Shown piece by piece: positions 39,601 through 51,600 of a stretch of DNA of 51,614 nt (the stretch's first letter is position 1; each line of letters begins with the position of its first letter). Source of the DNA: Streptomyces sp. CB02400. Lineage in GTDB: Bacteria > Actinomycetota > Actinomycetes > Streptomycetales > Streptomycetaceae. The position numbers and the translations under genes are program-made. Location of the stretch: NCBI RefSeq assembly GCF_001905725.1, contig NZ_LIWB01000017.1, positions 1 through 51,614 on the forward strand, given 5' to 3'. A model generated the notes under the pieces. It was not told the origin of the DNA. It was given only the letters and a program-made list of their open reading frames with translations, and made no database searches.

Positions 39601-42600
39601 TCTGGTCGGCCAACGGCACCGTGAAGGTCTCCCCGCAGCGCGACCCGTCGCAGCCGTACGTCGTCTCCCTGCTGTACGGGGAGGGGCTGCCGCGCGCCGA
39701 CTGGATCCGCAGCACCCCCGGCCAGGTGCTCGACCCGGCGGAGCGCGAGAACGCGCCGGAGTGGGAGCGCGAGGTGCTGTCGCACAGCGTCGTCGGCGAC
39801 GGGGGCGTGACCATCGGCAGAGGCGTGTTCGAGGATTCCGAGGCCCCGCGCCGGATCGCGGCGCTGAAGCTCGCGACGGAGTCGTCGGAGCTGTGGCACT
39901 ACAACCCGGTCACCAAGGACGCGGTCAAGGACGACGAGCCGGTCCCGTTCGCCGGCAAGCCGGTGTACGTCTTCAGCGCCCACGCCCGGCCCGGCGCGAC
40001 CCGGGTGCCGACCACGGCGGACCCGAGGCACCACACCCGGCAGCGGGAGACCGGCGGGATGCTCAAGCGGCGTCCGAGCCTGGCACAGCTCCCCAAGGAC
40101 CACGCCGTACTGATGGAGGCGTGCTCCAGTGCCGGGCCGCCGGGTGTGGTCCGTACCCGCAGGGGCATCGACGACACCTTCGTCCCCGACCCGCTGGCGG
40201 TCGTCAGCGAGAGCCAGCACGTCGCCAACGAGACCGGGCGCACGGCGTACGGCGGCACCCACATGGTCAGCTTCGCGACGCTGCCGGACGGGAAGTTCGT
40301 CCACCGCCTCTACACGGACTCGCGGGGGCGGCGCGGCAAGTGGGTGGAGCACCGGCCGGAGCCCGCCGGTGACCTGCTCGACGACCGCGCCCGCGCGGCG
40401 GGCCTGCACGCGGACCCCGGGCAGCCGGTCACGGACGCCACCCGCGAACGGACCCTGCGGCTGGTCCGCGCGCTGCGGCTGACCTTCGGCGCGGCGATCG
40501 AGGACGACAGCCGGTACGGCGATCTCCTCGCCGGGATCGGCGCGCTGGAGACCATGCGGGCGGCCGACCCGGCGCTGGGTGACCTCGGCCCGTTCTCCAT
40601 GGACCTGTTCGAACGAGCGGCCCACGCCCGCCGGCCGGGTGACACCGGCCCCGACGCCTACCGGGACCTGCTCACCGATGCCGCCGACGCCGTACGCCGC
40701 CGGCCGGGCACCGTGCTCTCCGACTTCGTCGCCCTGCCCCACGTCACCGCCGCCGCACAGCGTCTCGGCGGTCTCCCGGACCAGGACCTGGACACCGAGG
40801 CCGCCCGCGTCCTGCGGCTCCCCGACGGCCCGACGGGCGTCGGGGACGCCGAGCGGGCCCGGCTGTTCTGGGCGACGGTCAAGGCCCTGGAGTGGGAGAG
40901 CAGGACCCCCGACCCGGACGCCCTCACCGGCAGGATCCTGCACCTGGACCGGCCCGATCCGGCCCGGCGGCCCGAGCTGCTCGACCTGGTCGCCCAGGCG
41001 GCGGCCGTCGGCGTCGACGTGGACAACCCGACCGAACTGGGCGCGTTCCACCTGGAGACCCTGGGCGCTCTCGCGCCGCAGACCCAGCTGCTCGACCCGG
41101 GCGGCGTGCCGACCGGGCGGCGCTGGTCCCCGTCCCCGCCGAACGCGGCCACGACCACGCTCACCGACCGTGTCGTCGTCGCCGCCCCGCAGCAGGGCGG
41201 CGGCTACCGGGCCGTGGGCCAGGAACGCCCGCCGTGGAGCGCCCCCGGCGGATCACCGGCCTACCTGGTGTGGGCGGGCGGCGGCCGGGACCACCTCCTC
41301 ATGACTCTGCCCGGCGGCTTCCGCGCCCGGGTGCCCTACGACGAGGTCGCCGAACTGCTGGCCCGCGACCCGGTGCTCAACACCCGCCCGCAGGACACCA
41401 CGGACGTCGTCCTGGCAGTCCCGAAGGCGGCCCCGGCGGCCGCCACCGGGCCGGCCGGCGGCGGCACCCCGGACACCGATCCGCGGGCCGTCGTCAGCGC
41501 CGGGACCGGCCGTACCGTATGGGCCTCGCAGGGCAGCGTGAGCCTGGCCCCGACCGGGCCGTCCCGGCCGTACGTCCCCTCCCTCCTGCCCAGCGCGCCG
41601 GGGCGTCCCGCGGCGGCCGACTGGGCGGCCGTCCGGCCCGGCGACCTCGCCGCGCCCGGCACCGGCGACACCGGAGTGGACGACGTCACCTTCGCGGACC
41701 GCCACGGGACCGAGGCCCCGCCCGAGCCGCCCGCCGCGCTCGCCGACCTTCTCGATCCCGGACCGGTCGGGGGCCTCGACACGCCGTTGCCGAACCTGGA
41801 CGGCGTGCTGGACGGCTTCGACACCCCGTTGCCGGACCGCCAGGACGACGGCGTGGACGGGGACCGGACGGAGGAGCCGGCCCCGGAGGAAGCCGGGTAC
41901 CGGGAACTGCTGGCGGACATCTACGGTCCCGCCGTCACGTCGAACCCCCTGTACCCGGACTTCCTCGAAGGGCTCGCGCGCCTCGACCGGCTCCGCCGGA
42001 ACGACCCCCTGCTGGAGTCCGGCCCGCTCGACCTGGACGCCGTGGCCCGCCGGGTCCTGCTCCTGGACCACGCCGATCCGGTGACCGACGTGCAGCGCAG
42101 CCGGCTGCTGGGGCTGGCCACGGCACAGACGGCGGAACCGGCGGGCAGCCTGGCCGCCCTCGCCGCACTCCACCTCCACCGCCAGGGCGTGCTGTCACCC
42201 ACCCACGCCATGACCACCGGTCTCGACGGACGCCCCCGCGGCCGCGACTGGACCCGGGGCAAGGGCGGGACCGACGACCTGGACCTCACCCGTACGGGAA
42301 GGACCGGACCCCGGACCGACGGCACCCTGTCACGCGACGAGGTGGAGCCCGCGCCCTGGCACCGGCCCGGCGGCCCGGAACCCTACGTCGTGCGTGCGGA
42401 CGGCAACCGTGACCATGTCGTCGTGCGCGGCCACGACGGCGCCCCGCGCGAGGTACCCCTCGACGTGTTCGCCGAACTGCTCGCCCTCGACACCGAGCTG
42501 AGCGGGCTCCCGGCGGACGTGCCGGTACTGCTGCTCGTCTCCGACGCCGGCGGAGGAGGCCTGGAACTGCCGCGGCGGGCGGCGGACCGGACCGGCAGGG

Positions 42601-45600
42601 ACGTCTGGGCGGCCAACGGGGACGTGGACGTCGCCGAAGGCCCGGACCAGAACGCCTCCCACCCGTACGTCGTGCCGCTGCGGAGCGGCCGGGGCAGTGA
42701 CCGCACCGACTGGATCCGCAGCTCTCCCGGCCTGCTGCCCGACCCCGCGGAGTCCGCCCACGCCCCCTTCTGGGAACAGGACCTGCAGTCCCACACCATC
42801 GTCACCGACCAGGGGCCGATCGGCAGGGCCGTGTTCGAGGACGGCGAACGCGTGCGACTGCTGCCGGGGATCCGGCACTCGGCGACGGCGACCGAGCTCT
42901 ACCACGTCAACCGGCAGGACGGGACGTGGACCAAGGACGACGAGCCGGTTCCGTTCGCCGGCAAGCCGGTGTACGTCTTCGCCGCGCACGGTATGCCCGG
43001 TGAGACGGCGCTGCCGACCCGGTCGAACCCCCGCCACCGGAAACGGGAGCGGGCGGTGGGCGGCATGCTCCGGCGCCGTCCGAGCCTGGCGCGGCTCCCC
43101 AAGGACCACGCCGTCGTGATGCAGGAGTGCTTCGCCGCGACACCGCCGAGCCTCACCCGCGAGCGCAAACTGGTCACGGACACGTTCGTCCCCGACCCGT
43201 TGGCCGACATCGGCCAGAGCCAGCACGTGGCCAACGAGACCGGCCGGACCGTCTACGGCGCCACCCAGGAGGTCGGCTTCAGGCAGTGGGACGACGGCCG
43301 GGTCTCCCACTTCATCCTCACGGATTCACGGGGGCGGCGCGGCAAGTGGGTGGAGCACCGGCCGGAACCCGACGATGCCGCGCTCGACGACCGTGCGCGC
43401 GGCGCCGGCCTGCACACCGATCCGGTGGGGCCGGCTTCGGAGGAGGTCCGTGAGCGGACGCTGCGGCTGGTGCGCGCGCTGCGGCTGACGTTCGGGCCGG
43501 CGATCGAGGACGACAGCCGCTACGGCGAACTCCTCGCGGGCATCGGCGCGCTGGAGTCCATGCGTGCCGCCGACCCGGTGCTGCGCGACGCCGTGCCGTT
43601 CGGCCTGGACCTGTTCGAGCGCGCGGCCCGCGAGATCCGCGCGACGGAACACGGCGACCCGGACGGCGAGCCGGGACCCGACGCCTACCGGGACCTGCTG
43701 GCCAGGGCCGCCGACGCCGTGCGCCTGGACCCCGGTGCCGTGCTCACCGACTTCGTGACCCTGCCGCACGTGACCACCGTGGCCGAAGGGCTGGACGGTC
43801 TCACGGACGAGGAGGTGAACGACGAGGCCGCCCGGTTCCTGGGGCTGGACCCGGACCGGACGGTCATCGGGGCGCCCGAGCGGGCCCGGTTCTTCTGGGC
43901 GACCGTGAAGACCCTGGAGTGGGAGAGCAGGACCCCCGACCCGGTCGCCCTCACCGGCAGGGTGCTGCACCTGGACCGGCCGGACCCGTCCCGGCTGTCC
44001 GACCTCCTGGACCTGGTGGCGCGCGCGGCGGCCGTCGGCGTCGACGTGGACGACCCGGTCGCGCTGGGCGCGTTCCACCTGGAGACCCTGGGCGCCCTCG
44101 CGCCGGACACCCTGCTGTCCGACGACTCGGGCGCCCCGGCCGGCCGGAACTGGGCGCCGGGTCCGCCGGGTGCGGCGGTGGACGTCAACACCGCCCTCGT
44201 CATGGCGGCCACCCCGGACGGCGGCCACCGTCCGCTGCGCCGGGCGAAGATGCCGTGGACCACCGACACCACCAAGCCCGCCCCGTTCCTGGTGCGGGGC
44301 GAGGCCGGTCCTGACCACTTCACCATGGAGCTGCCCGGTGGATTCCGCGCCGAGATCCCCTACGAGGAGATCGCCGAACTGCTCGCGGTGGACCCGACGC
44401 TGAACGGCTTCCCGCCCAAGGCCGGCATCGTCCTCGCCTCCACGACCCCGACCCCGACCCCGACGGACCCGCAGGCCACCGACCGGCGAGCCCTCGTCGG
44501 CGCCGGGACCGCCCGCGGTGTGTGGACCTCACCGGGACCCACGGGGCTGTTCGCACCGAGCGACCCGTCGAGGCCGCACGTCCTCTCCCTGCTTCCCCTG
44601 GCGGACGGCCGGCGTCAGCGGACCGACGACTGGTCGGCCGTCCTTCCGGCCTCCGCGTCCCCGGCGAACACCCCCCTACCGCCCACCACGGTCACGGCCG
44701 GGGGCGAGACCGGCGCCCCTCCCGGCCCCCCTTCCCCCGAGGAGTCGGATCCGCCGTCTTCGAACGCCCCGCGCCTCGACCCCGCCATGGGGCCCCCGCC
44801 GGCACGCCGCACCCCGGCCCGGTTCGAGGACGGCAGGCGGATGCCCGCGTACGTCGACGACCTCCGGTCGCTGCTGCCGCCCGACCTGTCTCCCGCCGAG
44901 CTCGAACAACTCCTCGCCAATCCGAGCACCTTCGGCCAGAGCACGGTCGTCCTGCGGGGCTACGAACAGGCCCTGGACGCCATCGACCGCGAACTGGGGA
45001 TCCGGCCGGAGGCCCGGCCCAAGGACGGCGTACGGCTGCTGGACGACGTGCGGCAGACGCTCCGGGACAAGCCGAAGACGCTGGCGGACGGCAAGGGACG
45101 CCCCTTCCCGTACGTCAACGCGGACGGAAAGAAGCGCGTCCTGTGGGTCAGAGCGCGTCACCACGGCAACTGGGCCCCGTTCGATGACGGCGTCGGCGAC
45201 TCGACGAAGATCGACAGCATGCACCGGGCGGCCGCGGCCTTCGGGCTGACCAAGAACATGCAGGCCAACTCCCAGTACGGTCTCGGCGGACCGATCGGCC
45301 CGGCGGGCAGCGCGGCGTTCGGCGGCTTCGGCCGGCTCGCCGTGCGGTTCGGCTTCATCGACAAGGTCGGCTACACCCTGACCGACCAGCGCATGAACCA
45401 GATGGAGACCCGGACGCTGGACAAGTCGCGGGCGTACCTGGACGACATCCACTACGAGATGCGCGTCACGGACGCCGCCGGACGGGACATCACGGGCACC
45501 GGCACCCGTACGAACGACAAGACCAGGGGCAGGACCAGGACCAGGACCGAGACCGAGACCGGTACCGATGTCGCACCGGTCCCGCCCGCCCGGTTCGCCT

Positions 45601-48600
45601 TCGGCATCCGCAACGGCCTGCGCGTGCGTCTGCCCGACAGCGTGACCAAGATCCCGAAGCCGGGCCGGATCCCCCGGACGATGACCCTGGACCGCGACTC
45701 CCAGTACCGCCTCGTCCGTATCGAGGGCTTCGGCCCCGTCGCGGCGATCCGTGACTGGGCGGCCGCCCGGATCGGAGCCCTGCCCGGCAGTTCGGCCTAC
45801 ACCGAGCTGGACAGCTTCTTCTCCGGCGACAGCTTCCAGCGGCACGGCGGCACGATGGCGCGCGGCCGCATCTTCACCCCGCAGCTGTTCGCCGACGACA
45901 AGAAGAAGTCACCGCTGGGCACCTTCGTGGTGGAGGAACTGATTCCGATTTCGGCGGTACTCGTCGGGGAGACCGACCAGGCCGAGATGCGGGACATCAA
46001 CACCTCGACGGTCCGCAGCGAACGGAGCCGGGCCCACGGCAGAAGCCTGCTGCTGCAGGCCGTCGCCGGACCCGCCTTCAACTTCCACGACCCCGGCACG
46101 GCCCCCTTCGACCTGCGGCTCCAGTTCGGACCGACCCTCCATGCCTCGTTCGCGAAGACCTGGTCGGTCGGGCTCGGCGCGGCCGGCACCCTGAAGTCGG
46201 CCGGACAGGTGAAGGGCCCCAGGACCGCCCTCTACCTGGTCATGAAGTCGGTGCGGGTGCGGCAGTCCGGTGACAACACACCGCCGACGCGCTTCCTCAC
46301 GTGGAGCCTGGACCGGATGACCAGCTCCGAGGCGCGGCGGCTGGCCGGATGGGACGACGGGACCACACTCGCCCTGCGCAACGGTGTCGCCCCGCCGTTC
46401 GTGCCCGCCTATCTGACCGTGGACCGGCCGCGCACCCTGGGCATGCACCGGGTGAAGGAGTTCGCCTTCGACGACGGCCGGCGCACCCGTGTCACACCGG
46501 ACGCGGCGGACGGCATCGGCCGCACCCTGCTGGACGCGTTCGCCGACGGCGTGGTCGACGCCATCTCGAACCTGCGCCAAGGGCTGGTGGTGCCCCTCGA
46601 CCAGCTGCTGCCGCCGAACCTGCCGAAGGGCTGGCGCGCCCGCCTGGGCGAACTGCTCGAACGCGATCCCGACCGGGTGCTCCGGGCGGCCCAGAGCCTG
46701 CCCATGCCGCCCCGGTGGACCGACCCCGTCAAGTACCGGATCGCGCTCCAGAACACCCTGCAGGTCCTCGGCGTGCTGTCCCAGCAGAACGTCACCGCGA
46801 ACCTGGAGGGGCTGACCACGGTCGGCCTGCCGATCAGACTCACCGATCCCGACACCGTCGGACAGACCTACTACACCGTCCGGGTGCACGGAACGCTGAC
46901 CGGACGGCGGTACGAGGGCAGGGACGACAGCGAGGGCATGCGCTTCAGCGCCCAGGGCGTCGACCGGATCGACGGCCAGACAAGCGCGAAGCGAGGCCTG
47001 GAGCTGGGCTTCGAGGGCACGTTCTCGGGCCGTGACAACAGCGTCGACGACCTCGCGGGCCTGCCCCGGAACACGCTCGGGCTGACCCTGGGCGCACGCG
47101 GGGGCTGGCAATGGGAGACGGAGACCGGCTTCGGCTCGACCGTCACCAACGAGCCGATGTCGGTGAGCAACCAGCCCACCCACCTGTACCGCTACGACCT
47201 GTCCCTCACCGCGTCCATGAGCGGCTACTGGCGGCCCCGCGGCCTGATCCGCGGTCTAGGCCTCGGGCTGCCGGGTCTGCTGGTCCTGGACGAGCCGGTC
47301 AACGTGCTCTTCGGCCGGACGCCGCTGGGCCACCTGCGGGGCGGCGGCCCGAGGACCGGGCAGGTGCTCATCGGCGTCCCCGTCCAGCACACCCCCGACG
47401 CGGACCCGCACGCGGACGGGGCGCTCAACCCCTACCTGTCCGAGGAGTCCGACCCCACGCACATGACCACCGAGGTCGCCCTCGCCCTGGCCAAGGGCGA
47501 CCTCGTGCTGCCCACGGGCCCCGACGCGAGCCAGCCCGCCGGACGGCTCGCCGACCGCGGGACGAAGCAGTTCGAGGACTTCCGGCAGCACCCGTTCGTC
47601 ATAGTGAACATGGTGGTGTCACCCGTCCTCCTCGCGGAGGTGGACCGGGTCCTGGGGGAGGCGTCGGGCGACGCCTGGCACCTGACGAAGGAGGGCGCCG
47701 CCACCCGGGACGCGATCGTCCGCTCCTTCACCCCCCAGTCCCTGGCCTCGGGCTTCGACCAGAGTTCGGGGCCGCTGGGCCTGGTGGGCAGCGGCCTGCT
47801 GGGCAAGGGGCCGTACGGCGAGCTGTGGGGGACCTTCCGGTACGCCACGACGGTCGGGAACCTGCGGGCCCTCACCCCGTCGATGTCCATGGACACCGAG
47901 ATGACGCTCGGCGCCACCCGCCAGGCGGGCGGCAAGACCAGCAACAGCACCAGCTTCGTCTTCGGCGGCCAGCTCGTCTATTCCGTCGCCCAGAACCCGG
48001 GCCACGGCCTCATGGGCGCGTACGGTCTCGTCGCCAACCCCGTGTCGACGTCCCACACGCAGAGCCGCAGCGTCGTGCGCACGGTCGTCGCGGACATGAA
48101 CCGCAAGGGCTTCACCCACCAGGTGCTGGTGACCGGCGACGTGCAGCACTGGTTCGCGCTGTTCACCAGCCGGCTGGGCACCGGCCGGATCGGAACGGCC
48201 GCGGCGGCCAGGGCCTTCGTGCCGAACCTCTTCGCCGGAGCGGCGGGGACCGCGCTGACCGGCCGGGGCGGACTGCTGGGGCACCTGCCGGAGAAGAGCG
48301 CCCACCGGATGAAGCTGATCGAGGACGGCATGGGCGACGTCCCCCGTTACACGGATCAGCTCTGGGCACCGCAGCCCTGGATGCGCGGCACCGCCTTCGG
48401 CACGTACGCGGTGAACCCGCTGGACCCCACCGACGCACTGCTCGCGTTCGACAGGCGGATCGGGAGACTGGGGCTCGACGAAGAGAGCCGGGAACGGGTC
48501 CGGCAGCTGGTGACGGCCCGCGCCACCCGGGCGCTGAAGGGGGAGATGACGACCACCGCCCCGTCGACGCCGGTCAAGGCCGGAGGCTGGGGCTGGGACA

Positions 48601-51600
48601 GCATCCGGATCGGCAGCCGGCAGGTGCGGGTGCGCGTCGAGCTGATCCCGGGGACACCCGTGTTCGAGGGACTCGACCACAGCGCGGAACTGGAGGAGAA
48701 CCGGCGGGCCATCGAGATCGCCCAGCAGAACTCGGAGTCCTCCTCCGGAGCGGACATGGGCCTGCTGACCAGCCAGATGGTGTACACCGGCAACACCCAG
48801 GTCCCGGCCGCCGGACCCACGTACACCGAGGGCGGCTCGAACCGGAAGACGGTCTCGTCCAGCCACACGGTCACCACCGTCACGATCTACCGGGCGGCGT
48901 CCACCGAACCGCACGCGGAGATCGTCACCCCGTACCGGATGCGCATCACCCTGGAGGCCGACGACACCCCGAACACCGGCGCGCCGGCCGACACGGAGCC
49001 GGCGGAGGGGAAGTCCACGGCCCTCGACCGCTTCCGGGGCCGGCTGCGCATCGTCGAGGAGGGCGACGTCGGCGAGCTGCGCGAGCACGTGCCGCTCAGC
49101 CTGATGGAGCCGGTGCGGTCGGGGGAGGACGAGGGGACCGGCCGGCTGCTGCCCGCGCCCGACCCGGCGGCCGACCCCGCCCTGGCCGGTCCGCCCCGGC
49201 CGGTGTCCCCCGCCGAGGCGGTGAAGGAACTGACGGTCCGGGACGGGGACGGTGTCGTACGGCCGTTCACCTTCCCCGAGAACGGCATGCACCCCCGCGG
49301 GATCATCGGCATCGAGAACATCCGCACGGCCGGCGAGCTCCTCCTCACCAAGGCGTACGACGTCGGCTTCCCCCTCCATACCCTGGAGGCCGAGAACGGT
49401 CCCGACGACGCCGCCCTCACCGAACTCCTCCGCAGGACCAGGGAGACCGGGCTGACCCGCCTCGGCACCGGCTCGGCGCAGGCGCTGGAGGACGGCACCA
49501 GCTCCACGGCGGTCACGGCGTTCTTCCCGCGCACCACCGAACCGGGCGGCTACCAGGTGGCGGGGCTGACCGAGAAGTCCCTCCTGGGCACCGACACCGG
49601 ACAGCTGTCACTGCGCTCGGCACCCGACTTCAGCCGCGCGCGGCTGCTGACGGTCGCCGACGGCAAGAAGCTGGAGGTGCTCAGACGGTACGGGGACAAC
49701 GCCGGCACGTCGTCGTCCGTCGAGCACAGCCAGTCCTCGAGCCTCGGCGGCGGCTTCCTGTACGACTCTCCCCACAACGCGGGTCTCAACCAGATCGGAG
49801 CCTCCGGCCCCGGCCCCAACGACCTCGACGGCGACGGCATGCCGGTCGGGGACGACCACCTGACCTCGCGCAACCTCAAGCCCACGACGGGCCGGTCCTT
49901 CCTCTTCGCCGTACCGGCCACCTGGATCGGCGTCGGCGACGTGCACCGCGGCATCCTGGACTCGAAGCCCGCGAACCGGATCCGGGGCGGGACCTTCGCC
50001 AAGGCCCGATCGGGTCCGCAGGCGATGAGGTCCGAGGCGTACGTCGTCACCTGGATCCGGGAGGACGTCGCCCGCGAACTGCGGATCGTCACCGACACGA
50101 ACTTCCCCGAACGCGTCTCGAAGGCGTGGGACGCGGTCGGGAGCGCGAGCAAGGCGTGGGTCGACGCCGACAAGGCCTACTGGAAGAAGCGGCGTGCCTC
50201 CGGCGGGCTGCGCGCGGACCTCGACACCGCGCAGGCCGCCCTCGACCGAGCGGTCCGGGTCACCCGCGCGGCCATGCGCCCGGTCGATCTGGCCCGGGAC
50301 GACGTCGACACCGCGGACACCGCCCTGCGCCGGGCCGAGACCGACGCGCGCCGCGACCACGACCACGCGGACAGGTCCGTGGCCGCCGCGCAGGCCGAAG
50401 TCGACGCGTTCGCCGAGAACGCGTACGGCTCCGCACCCGAGCACGACGGCTGGGCGGAGGTCCTGCGGGAGGAGGAGGACGCCGCTCTGGCCCGCCTGGC
50501 CGACGCACGGGAGACCGCCGGGAAACTGCGGAGGGCGGCCGATCTGCGGCTGGAGACCGCGCGCACCGAGAAGGCGGCGGCCGACGCGCGGCTCGACGCG
50601 GCCCTGCTGTCCGCGCGAGCGCCCGGCCGGGACCTCGACGACGCCACCACCCGCCGGGACGCGGCACGCGACGCCTTCGAGGCCCGGCGTGCCGAGCTGG
50701 ACGCCCTCAGGGACACTGCGGAGAAGGCCGCGGCGGAGTACCACCGGGTACGGTCCGGGGCGGACCAGCTCACCCGTTGGCACCGGCTCGCGGCCACCGC
50801 GGAGGGCCGGGAGGAACTGGACGGTCTCGCCGAGCCGCCCGCGGTGACCTACCAGGCCCCGCCCAAGGCACCCGTGGTCAAACCCCCGGCCCCGCCCCGC
50901 TACACCAGGACCGTCCAGGGACCGGTCACCGTCCTCACGTCCCCCACGGACGAGACGTACACGCTCCAGGACGTACCGGAGGACGGCGACGCCTTCTTCC
51001 GCGCGCTCGCCCTCGGCCTCGAACGCGCCGCCCCGGGGTTGCTGGCCACGCAAGGGATCGACCTCGCCGATCCGCGGGCCATGGCCGACCTGCGCCGGAG
51101 GATGGCCTCCTGGCTCACCGACCACGCCGACGAGGAGCTGCTGGCCGCCGTCGCACCCGACCACACCGACACCTTCAGCGCGGAGGAGATCGCCGCGGCG
51201 GGCCTGGACCTCGGGACGGACACCCCCGCACGCCGCGAGTTCGACGGCCTCGGCGGTCTGATCCCGCACGTCGCCGATCTGGCCCCCGAGGTACGGGCCG
51301 AACTGGCCGTCATCCAACTCCTCCGGCGGGGCGACGCCCCGTCGGAGACCGGCTGGAACCACGGCGCGGCGGACCTGCTCCCGCTGCTCGCCGCCCGCGC
51401 CTTCGGCGTGCGCGTCACGGTGGTCGACGGCACCGGCGGCTTCCAGGACTTCGCCCCCGAGGACCCGTCGGACACCGGCAACCTCCGGACACTCGTCGGC
51501 CCACCCACCCACTCCGGCGCACACGTGGTCCTGAACCTCGACAACCGCCACTACCAACTGGCCCTACCGACCGACCCGACCCCGAAGCCGACCCCGAAGC

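Noticed and set aside
35826..41051. A 1741-codon minus-strand frame opposite the start of the giant gene
   Set aside because: Val/Arg/Gly-rich antisense shadow without motifs. The plus strand carries WXG100-like, YbaB-like and giant-protein signatures with ribosome binding sites.
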